Numbered from the stretch's first letter, positions 37,068 to 48,164 are shown. The stretch is 64,000 nt of DNA from Rhyzopertha dominica (GCA_025024175.1 QCXZ01000045.1:3474649-3538648), one strand, 5' to 3'. Notes: generated by a model not told the origin, from the letters alone. Numbers and translations: made by a program.

Positions 37068-38520
37068 GTAAGTCTTCTTACTTTTTCTTTCTTCTTTTTT
37101 CTATTTGTTATTAAATTAAAAGAATATTAGTTTTGGTTAGTGTTTGCTTTAATAAAAATAAGATATTTAAATACTATTAATTATACACATATGCATATTA
37201 ATAGTTTCATCAAGTCTGCAGTCATTTTTATGTATCATGAATGAAAAAACATAGGCAAGTGTAAATTTAGGCTAAAATTCATATAAGTGCATGAAGAATA
37301 TTCTGCATTATTATGGGTCATAACTTACTAAATAATGTATGATAAGACCAGTTCAGCTGCTCAATAGAAAATTGTCTGCAGCATTTAATAACCATTCACA
37401 TACTTCTAGAGCTGCTAAAGTATCAAAAGCATATACAAGATGAACTGTAGTTCAATTTATTATAAATATTTGTTTCAAATAAAAGTTGTACTAAAATCAA
37501 GGTCCTACTCTATAAAATTACTTTACATTATAACTTTGTGAGCATTTATTCTGGATGTTACCAAACTATTTTGTTTTAATGATACACCCTGTGTATTTTT
37601 GTATGGGTATGGAATTCCTAGTCAGAAATAAGGATAACTTTGCAAAGAACAAGATTGTTATATTTTGTACCGTTTTGGTCATAGGAATTTTAAATTTCTT
37701 TAAATTTTTGACATTTACAATATAGGAAGATGGGCTTTCACTTCTAGAAAAGGGATGAAGAGATCTTTAATTAGTATCAAGCATTTTAGAATCATTGAAA
37801 ATATTTCCATAAGAGTTTAAATTAAGCGGTTTTCAATCAGGATAACTTGATTATGTTAAATGAATATTGAAATTAACCCTTTGTTGATAGAAGGCTGTAG
37901 GTATACATTTCTTTAGTAGTGTTTGAAGAGAAAATAAATTTCATGGTTTTTATTAATAACAGGTAAGCACGTCTTATGGTTACGAGGGTGAATGCTTTCA
38001 GGGTCCATAATATAAGATAATATTTTCTCGGAAAGATCGCTGTCTCTTGAAAACACTGAAAAACAGTTATTAGTCTGACTTTCCGATTACACCTGTAATC
38101 TTTGTCAAAGACGAAGAACCTCAAAATTTGCCTGAACTTGTGTCAGGTCTGGTCAGAAAATGTTTTATGGTTGTCGATTGTGTAAGTCCTAACCTGGCAG
38201 TTCAAAATTCAATTATTTTTTTTTTACAGAAACTAACTTTGTTTACTTGAGTGTCTATTTTACTATTTTTATTACGTTTATAATGTTTCAGTGCATTTTA
38301 AAAATAAAATTTAGATGTGGGGAATCTGTTTCTGAAAATTAATAGATGGCAATGACATAAGCAGGTAGATTCAACACAGGTTTCTAAAAAAAACAATTTT
38401 TGGGACTGTTCGAGTATTTTTTTAAATCCTGCATTTCTATATTTAATAGAACCACTTTTCTTAATTTATGTGTAAGCTAGCTTTTAATGATGTAGAAATA
38501 AATATACTGTTTCTTATTAG
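37068..38520 (+). other. Intron 7 (1.45 kb)
   Basis: Donor TTG/GTAAGT, acceptor TTTCTTATTAG. Carries one copy of a repeat shared with 42.72 kb (38006-38153) and an ACACCCTGTGTA-like element border near 37587. Otherwise AT-rich, with nothing recognised. Confidence 0.75.
38006..38153 (-). repeat. Dispersed repeat, copy 1 (pair with 42.72 kb)
   Basis: Nearly the same sequence occurs at 42719-42848: GATCGCTGTCTCTTGAAAA, TTACACCTGTAATCTTTGTC and GACGAAGAACCTCAAAATTT in the same order. On the - strand it contains an ATTAC/GTAAT hairpin followed by GGAAAGTCAGAC. In the other copy this reads TGAAACGTCAGAC, reminiscent of a worn hammerhead at the end of a Penelope-like element. Confidence 0.6.
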
Positions 38521-38555
38521 GAAACCATTACAGCAAATCTGAAATTGTTTCGCTG
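38521..38555 (+). CDS. Zinc-finger gene, exon 8: 35-nt microexon
   Basis: The preceding acceptor is TTTCTTATTAG at 38520. The first two bases complete a Gly codon with the last base of exon 7. The exon then reads NHYSKSEIVSL and leaves the frame in phase 0, which is exactly what exon 9 needs. The joined sequence HDIGNHYSKSEIVSL matches the post-finger spacer pattern seen elsewhere in the protein (for example HPGHEIDVIDV, HKNLEVNIVSV). The donor CTG/GTAGTT is weak; an alternative donor three bases downstream (38558, adding Val) gives the same phase. Confidence 0.75.
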
Positions 38556-39762
38556 GTAGTTAAAGATCTCTTCATTTCCTATCTAAATGATTTTTAACCT
38601 TTACACATACTTGGATTTTACCAATACATTGTAAAAGTTCAAAAATTTAAATATGACGTAAATGGTGTAGAATTGTACACATGTAGTGTGAACAAAGTGG
38701 GCCTTATTTTTTACAAGGAATTTATAAATGCAAAAAACTCAATGTGTTCTATTGAAAAAATAAATTTTATTAACGTCCATATAAAATAGGAAACCCTGTA
38801 TAATAAAGCAAAATAATTTTATAGTCTAATCTACAGAGCTTGATTTGGTATAACTTTTATTACAAAGATTTTTTTGAAATTTTTAATTTTAACTGAAACC
38901 TGTATATTCATCATATACTATAACCTGTGATGATTGCCAGCTATTTTTTTACAATTTGTTGTAGCCTTTGGTACTTTCAAATAAAATTTTTATCATTCTG
39001 ATAGCCTGATAATAAATTATTCATAGATATTCACCAAAATATAATTTATTATCAATGGGATTGGTTTAAGTCTTTAAAAATAGAATGGCATCTGCAGAAT
39101 GTATACTTTTTTTTACTAAATTGCTATCCATATAATTTATAATTTATGTAATTATGGAAAGTTTTAAATTGCTATAAAATAAAGACACCCACATTTTTTA
39201 AATGTTACTCTTCATATAGTCCTTCATAAATATGCAGCGTGTTGCTTTATGTTACTTTTTATATTGCAGTTAAGAATTTTATTCGAAACATTACAAATAT
39301 ATTTACAAAATCTTCTGACAAGCTAAATAGTATCATGAGATCTTTGGTTATGCTGGCAATAAATTCGTCATCACCTTTTGAATTAGATATCTGAAGGTTT
39401 TTTAAAGTTTGTAATAGATTTTTGCGATACTTAAGTTGGTACCTTGCATAACAATTTTTTCTGAAAGTGACATTTTTATTTTAGAAGAAGAAATGTGATA
39501 AAACATTTAATATAAACAAATAAACCTTTTGATGGAATCCTAAAATATCATCTTAGATTTTTTAAAACCTAAGTGAAAGCATCTTCACCGTATTAATTTT
39601 CATTTGTTTTTTTTTTACATTTAACAAGACAGTTAAGAATTTTATTCAAAGCTGTGAGGGAATGTTCAACTATAAAATTGTCGTAACTTTTGAGACATTG
39701 TAAACTGTATATAATAAAATTCACGTAAACCATAGGAGCTTCAAAAATATTTTGCTTTGCAG
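38556..39762 (+). other. Intron 8 (1.2 kb)
   Basis: Acceptor TTTTGCTTTGCAG, phase 0. AT-rich. A GAAACCCTGTATAATAAAG fragment near 38788 looks like the end of a short element. Nothing else recognised. Confidence 0.7.
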
Positions 39763-40520
39763 AATGAACAATACAAATGTGCACTTTGCACCTATAAAAA
39801 CTCCTCTAAGGATACGTTCACGTCTCATTTCTCTGACAAGCATCCTGGTCATGAGATCGACGTCATAGATGTGTTTTACAAACGTGACGATCTCGAACAA
39901 AACAAAAAGGGTGACGGAGAACCCTTCGATACCACACCTCTTTGGCAGAGAAATAAGGACCGTGTCAGACATATCAGAGGCATCCTGTTTGATGAGAGTG
40001 GTAAAATACCGAAGAAATCTCTCTTGAAAACCACCACTGTCCCGACCATGGATAATTTGGACAGGGCCATTGAAGCAGTGGCGAGTGGCAGCGGACAGGA
40101 ACAGATATCTGAACCTAAAGTAGCCAAAGCCATCAAGGGTGAAATTGTAAAGAAGCCTCCAAATCTGAAAAAAGAATCGCTAAATGCGAGGCGAGAGAAC
40201 ATCACGAAATCAACGAATGAGCTGATTGCCAGAATCGGTAAGGCGATAAAAGAGAACACAGACAAGGTGCGCTACAAACGTAAACGCGTTGATAACGATG
40301 TTATTGTTGTTGATGAAGAAGAAAGTAAGAGTGTGGATGAAGATGAGTCGAAAGAGAACGAAGGGGAAGCGCAGGTGCAGGGTGATGAATTGATGGGGAC
40401 ATTTGGTCCATTTGGGGAGCCTTTTAACAACAAGTATTTGTGTCCGTTGTGTGCAAAGATGAAGACCAGGAATCCCCAACAAATGCGGCATCATTTGTAT
40501 GATGAACTCCAGTATCGAAG
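39763..40520 (+). CDS. Zinc-finger gene, exon 9
   Basis: Acceptor TTTGCAG/AATGAACAA, phase 0 after the microexon. One finger at once, CALCTYKNSSKDTFTS + H-x4-H. A long Lys/Glu-rich basic and acidic linker follows, including a DEEESKSVDEDESKENEGE-like acidic run. A second finger starts CPLCAKMKTRNPQQMR + HH but lacks a clear final His at the usual spacing, so it may be degenerate. Donor AAG/GTAAGA at 40521, phase 2. Confidence 0.92.
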
Positions 40521-40929
40521 GTAAGATAACCGCAAACATGTTTTGTCTTTTCAATGTAACATACTTGGTGAATGTGAGAATGCATAGCTTCCTATACAGA
40601 GTGTGCCACTAGAAATCCATCAATGAATTATCGAAAAACTTTAGTTTGGAAAAATTAAAAAAATTGTATACTAATGTTGCTAATTTCAAATTTCGTGTAA
40701 CAGGCAGTTGTCATGGAAACGTTTCTTTTTAAGTGTTTTTCATTGGTGCTGCCCATGGTAACCGCTGGTTAACCGCATGTAAACCAGGGGGTTGGGTTAA
40801 CCATGCTTTGTGCAACAGGGCCTATGTCTAACTGTTTTTGACATATTTAAAAATTTATGTCAAAAGTGATATTTGCAGACCAAAGATATTGATTAATTTA
40901 TGTCCTACGAATTAAATACGGATCTCACG

Positions 40930-41160
40930 CCCTTAAATAACCCACTTATTGNAAAAGTCAAGTCGAAAATATAATATAAACAAATTCTTTCCCACACCAC
41001 ACTACTCTGTACCTATCTATGTTTACAATATGTTTAAATGTCTTTACTGTTTTAATTTAGTTATACTTGTTAAGCCACTGAAGAAGGCCACTTGGCGGTT
41101 GAAATGCTGGCATTTGGCTTTGCCAAAAATAAAAGTTTGGAAGTAGGATTAAACAAGTGT
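40930..41160 (+). mobile_element. 3' end of a Penelope-like or SINE-like element with hammerhead
   Basis: The first part is shared with 24.785-24.895 kb. It then leads into the hammerhead at 41072-41120 and a tail AAAAATAAAAGTTTGG...GTTTTATTATT with polyadenylation-like signals. Position and order match the ribozyme-plus-tail arrangement known for Penelope-like elements, but no RT or GIY-YIG sequence is visible, so the family assignment is inference. Contains one N at 40952. Confidence 0.5.
41072..41120 (+). ncRNA. Hammerhead ribozyme, second copy (+ strand)
   Basis: Stem I 5' strand AAGCCA (41072-41077), core CTGAAGA (41078-41084; the seventh core base is free to vary), stem II region GCC-ACTT-GGC with extra bases at its foot (41085-41100), core GAAA (41101-41104), stem III TGC/GCA with a TG loop (41105-41112), cleavage-site UU (41113-41114) and stem I 3' strand TGGCTT (41115-41120). 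Stem I pairs six of six and stem III three of three. The lower part of stem II is imperfect, so activity is uncertain. Confidence 0.65.
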
Positions 41161-41820
41161 TTTATTATTATTTAATAACTTCCAAAAAACTCCACTATTC
41201 ATTATTAGTCCTACGAAGGTTTTAATTTTTAAACTTGGGATGTATTTCTGTAGAAAAAAAACAGTTTAGCACTTTGTAACGCGCATTCATAAAAAAATAA
41301 CAGGTTAAGCAAGCGACAACACAAACATAACGCCTGCTGTGCTAATTAATTTGTATAATTTAATGAATATTTGACGTTTAGCATGATTGAAGTAATTTTT
41401 TATAAATCGTGGAAAATCGTATGGATAACCACAATATCCGTATAAATGGCAAAGGAAACTCGTTTGACAAACGACCCAAGTGACAGGTGACGGTTCATTT
41501 TGTTACACCAGAACTGCAGTATTCATAATCTTTCCAAAATTTATACCTATCTCCCACTTTTAAACCATTTTCGTGATTATAACTTCCTATTTGCACTTTG
41601 CAAATTTCTCGTTATATCTAGATTTCATATTATTGGCAGTCAGTTTTTTAATTTTGAAAGATATTTTGATATTTGTCAAGATTGTTTGTAATTATTAATA
41701 GATTGTAGTATTTAAAATTACCTACAATTATTAGTGTTATATATACCAAGTAAAAACTGCTGTTTAACTTAGGATAATTGAATTTCTATTGTAAGTATTT
41801 GTAGTTGTTTAATAAAATAT

Positions 41821-41885
41821 TATAGGCCCAGAAGAAGGAGAAAAAAGATAGCCGAATGCTTGGCATGCAATAAAAGGAGTTTTAT
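41821..41885 (+). repeat. Worn hammerhead-like element end
   Basis: CAGAAGAAGG...GCCGAATGCTTGGCATGC followed by AATAAAAGGAGTTTTATTCC has the layout of the 41.07-kb ribozyme and tail. However, the core is damaged (CAGAAGA for CTGANGA, GAAT for GAAA) and stem I does not pair. Taken as an old relative, not a ribozyme. Confidence 0.45.
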
Positions 41886-42718
41886 TCCTATTTAATGACC
41901 GAAACCTACTATATTTAAAAAAGTTACTGCGATATATGTTGACAATTATTCGTTCTTTTATGAACACTCATCATAATATTTTGATAATTATTAAAACAGG
42001 GTGTTCAAAAATTAATAATAAATATAAAACATAGTTTTTTAAGAAAGCAGGCCAATATATGCTATTATAAATACATTCAGGCGATAATTATAATTTATTA
42101 AATAAAAATGAAACAAAAAACTACTAAATGTCAATTTTTTGAAATGGAAATCCCCTATTTGTATAACTTCATCTACTTCAGCATTCAAAATAATAATAAC
42201 TTTGTATAAGGTTGTCTGTTTTGAAAAGTTTATTTATTTTTAATTGGCTTTGATGACATTATAAAATAAATGTGTCAAAGAACACTGTTACAAATTGTCA
42301 ACAATCATGCAGAGACTACATAAATTTATTTATTCAATACATGTATTTGTTACAATTATTTGATACATGTATTCAACACAGATATTCGTAACAAGTATTT
42401 ACTAAAATTATTCAATACAAATATTAGAGTGTCAATTCACAATTAATATAGAAATAATCACAGATAATATGTATGTAACCAAATTTCTATATGTAAAGAT
42501 AAATCTCATACATGTTTACGACTATGTTAATAATAACTGTACGTAAAAATTATGTTTATAGATCAGTTACTTTACATTTTTGTATGCTATTAAGTACATA
42601 TTATTTATTATATTAATTATGAATTGGCTCTAATACATGCAGTAGATATAGATATTCCATACATATATTCGATGCAAGTAATAGCTACATTGTATTCAAA
42701 ACAGCAACGATTTTTACT

Positions 42719-42848
42719 AGTAAGATAATATTTTGTCGGATAGATCGCTGTCTCTTGAAAAACACTGACAAAAAATTAATAGTCTGACGTTTCAATTACA
42801 CCTGTAATCTTTGTCAAAGACGAAGAACCTCAAAATTTGCCTGACACA
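42719..42848 (-). repeat. Dispersed repeat, copy 2 (pair with 38.0 kb)
   Basis: Direct repeat of 38006-38153 over about 130 bp with scattered mismatches. It retains GAAAC on the - strand after the ATTAC/GTAAT hairpin, where the first copy has GGAAAG. Confidence 0.6.
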
Positions 42849-43089
42849 AGTTCAAACAAATTTTTGAATTTTTTACTAGTACTCAAAAGCTGTGGTAGGA
42901 CTACTGTCGAACTACAGGCTCTTTTTTCTGATAAGTTCCTGAATAAAAATTTTTGAGAAAGTAATCCACAAATGCATTTCAGGGTTTGTTGATAATTAAA
43001 AACTGTTTTCTGAAAACCAAGGATAGGAAAGTGTACCAATGATGCAACAACTGCTGACCGGCACTATATAAACAGCACTAGATCAAAAT

Positions 43090-43400
43090 ATACCATCATT
43101 TTGCATCTTCCTCGATCTAACTGAAGCATTTTATGCTGTTAATCACACTCAGCTCTTAGAAATTTTTTATACAGCTGGTGTGTGTGAAGTGGCTCTTCAT
43201 CTGTTCACGGATTGTCTTACAAATCCAAGGCAAATGGCAAAAATTCATGAGCATCAGCCAAAGGCTGACTGTGAATTGTAAAGTATGCCAGTATTAAAGA
43301 TGTAAATGCAAAAGCTGAGAGTAACTTAAAAAATTTATCTGCATGGTTTGCACATAAAATGCTGACTGCCAATGTGCAGGTTGTGGTGCCAATGACTTGT
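43090..43400 (+). pseudogene. Reverse transcriptase relic (LINE fragment)
   Basis: 43098-43278 on the + strand reads through the RT motif A region: IFLDLTEAFYAVNH, then LLEIFYTAGV and later an R-Q-x-x-K-I step. After a stop and a deletion that removes motifs B and C, DVNAKAESNLKNLSAWF matches the region that follows the catalytic YADD in insect LINEs. It is a short dead fragment. Confidence 0.6.
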
Positions 43401-43570
43401 TTTGTATTTTAAAACTTTTGTATATACTCGTATTCCATTTTTAGCTACTTGTACTTTTCTTCTCTGTCAATATTGGCTACATTTGCTTTGAGTCATGATT
43501 TCCACATTTTTGTTGTAAATATATTGTACTTTAGTTGCAAGATGTCCTTCTGCTCTTGGAGAGCATGCCT

Positions 43571-44205
43571 ATTTTGTTTGTGGACACGATAACTTTTGAA
43601 AGAGTAAGTAGGGTATCGGGAAGGGGGCGAAATTGGGGGGTAACTACCCCCGTTTGCAAATTTTTTTTTCCTTTTAGTATGTGATTAGTAGTATAATTGC
43701 GAGTATTATTCGCTCTCATAAATTTTCGGTGCATCAAACTGTTTAGAAAATATTAGCAAAAAAGCGTCACTTAAAGAAAACAGTTTTTCCTAAATATCTC
43801 CGAATATATTTAATATATTCAAAAAATGAAAATACCATCAGATAGGAAATAAAGTTTTCACAAAAATGTTGACATTTTCGAAATATTTCCATAAAACCTA
43901 TTTTGGACCCTGCTCGTACGATTTTTTTAAAATTTTGGTATTATGTAGAAAATCAAATTTCTGATCAGAAAGCACTTGTAATTTTTTTGTTAAGTTAATA
44001 ATTTTCGAGTTATTTGGAAAAAAACCAATTTTAAAATTTATATATTTTTTTGTTAATATCACGAAGACTGTTTGTCTTAGAAAAAATGTGTAGAGAAAAA
44101 ATGCTCACAACCTGATTACTAATCATATAGTATAAGAAATAAAAACGTAAATGTCATTTTGACAATTGGATGTGGAAGTATTGATTCAATTTGTAGCGGT
44201 TTTTT
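43571..44205 (+). mobile_element. Inverted-repeat element, family 1, copy 5 (left-truncated)
   Basis: Starts inside the family at TTTGTTTGTGGACACGATAAC and ends with TTGGATGTGGAAGTATTGATTCAATTTG, collinear with copy 2. It ends about 80 bp before the acceptor of exon 10. Confidence 0.7.
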
Positions 44206-44285
44206 ACTTTTGGCATCTATTCTACCTCTAAAAAAATAGTTTTGTGCGGTTTCCATCATTTAACATTCCTATTTGGCTTTTTCAG

Positions 44286-44649
44286 ATATAAATGTTAAAA
44301 TCTGTGACAAAACCGCTTTCAACTACAATTTCTTCCACAAACACTTCAATAAACGTCATGGATGTGATCTTGACCCAGAACAAGTGGAGGAGTCTGCCCA
44401 AGATAAGCAGATAGAGCTTTGGGTTGAAAAAGTGCTGGCGGTACAAGGGAAGATGTTGAGCGAGAGAAAGGATAAAATAGAAATCATCAGCGATGATGAT
44501 GTGTTATGTGTTGATGATGAGATCCCACCCACCACTACTACCGTCTTGGACAGTAATAGCCAGGAAGTTACTTCATCATCTTCAGGGTCGGCAAGCGTTC
44601 CATCATCTCCCAAGAAGATTTATAAGTGCCAGCACTGTGATCTTTACCA
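44286..44649 (+). CDS. Zinc-finger gene, exon 10, with an apparent 1-nt insertion
   Basis: Acceptor CTTTTTCAG. AG from exon 9 plus the first A makes Arg, then TAT AAA TGT (YKC), and the frame runs into TAA. Dropping one T of the TT at 44295-44296 gives AAA ATC TGT and a perfect finger start C-x2-C followed by H-x3-H (KTAFNYNFFHKHF...). From 44297 the frame is open to the donor. The rest is an acidic Ser/Asp linker and the start of another finger, CQHCDLY, cut by the donor CCA/GTAAGT (44650, phase 2). Either an assembly indel or a real lesion. Confidence 0.85.
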
Positions 44650-45847
44650 GTAAGTAATAGTTTGCTAAAAATTATGCGCATTTGTTTTTAATGAGAATCT
44701 TTTCCTTAAATATGAACCAATTTTATATTAAATATATTTAGTACTCTGGATTTCGAGCAGAAATTGGTGGGATTGAAAAAGTAGAACATATGTTTATTAA
44801 CAAACAATCCCTTATTTTTGGCAAGGAATTAATAAATGCAAAAATGTACAGGATGTTTTATTTAAAAAAAATAAAGTTTGTTAATGACCATATAATGCAA
44901 CATTCAGATTTTTCAAACTAATTTTTTATTTTTGAATTTTTTAATATTAACTAAGGTACAGTCAATCCTCCTGTTTCAAGTGACATTCCATGAATATATA
45001 AAAAATAGAACAAAATTTGTTATTTGGGAGTTACATAATTCTCAAGTTCAGAACAATAAGCTTCTTACAAAAGATGGGTAAAATTATTGAAACTGAATTT
45101 TTCAGAATTTAAAAACTTTGATGTTCATGTTTTGCTAAAATATAACAAAAGAGTATAAATTCTTTGACTAATTATCTTCATTATCTTATTGCTGCAAATT
45201 GAATTTTTTAATGATTATTTTAATGACTCTTTTAGCATGGTCACTGCGGGAAAACAATTAATAACATTTATTTTGTTTAGTTGTTCTGCATAGATAAGTG
45301 AAAATTAGCCAAAACACTTTAAGGCACTTTCCCCACTTTTAGAGTTTTAGTCTATTTTAGTTTCCTTGTATATGGAATAAATATTAAGTTACTATGTTAA
45401 GATGTTGCTTGCAATAACCAGTACACCATTTGAAGAAACATCTAAATACGCTATATATGTCTTTGAAACTTTTTTTTTTAAAGGTTTGCTTCATTTATAA
45501 ATACTAATCCCGGATAATGTTTCTTCTTCAAATTGTGTTTTAAGTCTCCGGTAAATTTCAGAGGCTTTTACTGCTTCATGTGTTAGAAATTTAATAATAA
45601 TATGTTGTCACTGATATACAGTTTATTTTCAAAGCCTACTTAGGAATGCAATATAAGATAGCAACTACTTCCCTCCATGTGTCTTTTTTTAGATGGGAAA
45701 TACAAATTATAACTTAAATTTGAACAGGCCTGGTATAATCTAAATCCTGAACCCTTTTACTGAAACTGCTTAAATAAGTAGAGATACTCCTTAACCTTCT
45801 ATAAGCTTTTACCTGTTGTGTGAGTTCCTTTATGCATTTTCTTGCAG
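44650..45847 (+). other. Intron 10 (1.2 kb)
   Basis: Donor CCA/GTAAGT, acceptor TTTTCTTGCAG, phase 2. AT-rich. I see no element borders or open frames of note. Confidence 0.8.
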
Positions 45848-46445
45848 ATCAAAATCCCAAAGTGACGTTCGGCGCCACGAGATGCGCCACTGGCTCCAGA
45901 AACCCTTGAAGTGCGGTTATTGTGACTACGAAGGCATCCGCAACAGCGAAATCATGCAGCACTCTCGTTCCAAGCACAAGAACCTCGAGGTGAACATAGT
46001 GTCCGTCCCGATGCCCAGCACCCCGACTATAATTCCGATCGTGAGCCTGAACAGGCCGAAACGTAAATCAAAAACGACTGGCGATCCGTGCAGCAGCAGC
46101 GGCAGCAGCTGGGAAGACGTGGTGTCCAAGAAGGACGAAGAAGTGGTCAGTATCATCAGCGATACGGAGCCGGAATCCGAGCCGCAGTTGAACGAGGTCA
46201 GGACGGAACATCTGTGCACGCAGTGTCATATGAGCTTCGATACGAGAGAGCTGCTCGAGGAACATTTCACCGTGGCACATTCCGATCCCGACGTGACGGT
46301 TAAGGCGCGACTGAAGCAGTTCAAGTGCACCCTGTGTGAACACACGAGCAACAGTTACCTGTCGATCACCAGGGATCACATTTGGTGGCATTTCAAGCCC
46401 TTCAAGTGCCCGTACTGTTTAAAGAGGATGATTTCTCCCACACTG
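45848..46445 (+). CDS. Zinc-finger gene, exon 11
   Basis: Acceptor TTTTCTTGCAG. The first base completes Gln with CA from exon 10, and the finger finishes with H-x3-H (RRHEMRH). Complete fingers: CGYCDYEGIRNSEIMQ + H-x4-H, CTQCHMSFDTRELLEE + H-x4-H and CTLCEHTSNSYLSITRD + H-x3-H. The last finger starts CPYCLKRMISPTL and is cut by the donor CTG/GTAAGT (46446, phase 0). The exon is markedly GC-rich, which produces long open frames on the other strand. Confidence 0.93.
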
Positions 46446-46459
46446 GTAAGTAACTGATA

Positions 46460-48115
46460 TATAATATAATAATAATAAGGTTTATTGAAACAATATTATG
46501 CACAATAAACATGATACAACAGTAGCACGCATAAGCGTAAGCGCGAAATAGAAATAAACATTTTCAAAAGAGTGGAAAGAAAAAATAAATAAATAATTAC
46601 CTAAACTGCAGATTAATTGTCAATATATCATAGAAAAAAAAACGTACCTTATAGCAAACTTAATAGAAAAGTCACATTCTCTTTTACAAACTTTTTTACA
46701 TGTTTTAGAAATACTCGTGAGGATTTACATTCTCTCTAAGTACATTATACAGACGTGGAGCGCGGTAAAACACTGATTTCTGACCAACACACTTTCGAGC
46801 AAAACCAGTTCTATGCCGTGTTGTCTACACTAGACCTAAACTGCACTGATGAGCTGTAATGACAGCGAAATAGTACTATCTGCAGTTGGTTGAGGTGTAG
46901 ACAACACAGCATAGACATGCATTTTACCATGTAATGCTTATTTGCCATCTGTCTAGTACAGTGGGGATGCTCTACTTGTCTAAACAAATGTAAATTTTTA
47001 TACTGGAACAGCAGTAGGCTCTCCAGATAGAGTTCTTTTATTGAAAAGATGCCAATTTCTTTATAGAGCAATTGGGTCGTATAGTAAAAATCCTTGTCGT
47101 ATATGACTTTTAAGATACAGTTCTGAAGAACCTCCGCTGCCCCGATATAACAGCTGGAAACACTACCCCAACCGACTATACCATATTGCAGCACTGATTC
47201 TACCAAAGCATAGTAAATTATCTTTAACTGTGGAATGTTTAGGATATTTTTGAGTTGTTTAAATCTAAATAATAAACACCTCATCTTTGTCACCAAGCCT
47301 TTTAGTTGGACATCCCATTTTAGATTTTTGTCAAAATAGATTCCTAAGTACTTTGTATAAGTTACTCTTCCAATTTCTGTTGATTCATTTGGGAGGTTTA
47401 TTTTCAATGTGTTAAAAATGGGCTGTGTATCATTATAGCATGTAAAAGTGATAAATTTAGTTTTAGTTACATTAAAAGATAGTAGTCTATAGTTAAACCA
47501 TGTCCTGAAACTAGCCAAGTCCCTTTCTACTGTTGCCTTCATCACGTTCCAATCCGCTGCCCTGAACACCATTGCCGTGTCGTCTGCGGTGGTTACATTA
47601 AACAGTCTATTGAGATAGATGATGAAAAGTATCAGGCCAAGAACAGTCCCCTGCGGGACATCACATTTTATGCTTTTCAGCTCACTAGTTAGGCCGTTCA
47701 ATCTAACACATTGCTCGCGTTCACTTAGGAAATATGTGAACAAGTCATGGGCATTACCACGTATACCACTTTCAAACAACACATCCAGCAAAACTCGATG
47801 GTTCACAGTGTCAAATGCTTTCGCAAGATCAATAAAGACACCCAAAGCCACTTCGTTGCAGTCCAGAGCAAGCTGAATTTCAGTTATTATTTGAGTCATG
47901 GCATCCTGTGTTGATTTTCCGGCTCTGAATCCAAACTGAGATTCAGATAGCACATTGTGTTTTTCTAAAAATATGACTAATCTAGTTTTGATAATTTTTT
48001 CAATCACTTTAGCCATGTTAGATACAAGCGATATTGATCTGTAGTACTCTGGTCTAGTCTCATCTCCCTCGCCCTTGTATATTGGATGTATGAAATTGAG
48101 TAATAAATAATTGCA
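46460..48115 (-). pseudogene. 5'-truncated LINE with altered reverse transcriptase
   Basis: The frame from about 48090 down to 46811 (at least 401 codons, with RT sequence continuing upstream of its first Met) has GFRAGKSTQDA, motif A FIDLAKAFDTVNH and motif B VPQGTVLGL (Asp before VPQG, Leu instead of the usual Pro after LG). The catalytic block reads VTTADDTAMVF, with a few residues missing before ADD. The thumb/connection region follows (YTKYLGIYFDKNLKW, LQYGIVGWG). The 3' end at about 46465 has an (ATT)n tail on the - strand. Everything 5' of the RT is lost. It inserted about 15-20 bp downstream of the exon 11 donor, antisense to the gene. Confidence 0.88.
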
Positions 48116-48164
48116 AAATTAATTGAAAGACGACTAAGCTTATGTTTTACAAACAATACTGTAT

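Larger units (their letters stand above)
40521..44285 (+). other. Intron 9 (3.8 kb)
   Basis: Donor AAG/GTAAGA, acceptor GGCTTTTTCAG, phase 2. Contains a Penelope-like 3' end with a hammerhead (40.93-41.16 kb), a worn relative at 41.82 kb, the second copy of the 38.0-kb repeat (42.72 kb), an RT relic on the + strand (43.1-43.4 kb) and family 1 copy 5 (43.57-44.2 kb). The rest is AT-rich with no gene. Confidence 0.8.

Noticed and set aside
36770..39800. Direct splice of the exon ending 37067 to the exon at 39763
   Set aside because: The phases do not match (one base plus AA then TGA), and the microexon at 38521 restores both phase and spacer sequence.
45926..46391. Overlapping - strand open frames opposite exon 11
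   Set aside because: They come from the GC-rich zinc-finger exon read backwards and show no domain or splice context.
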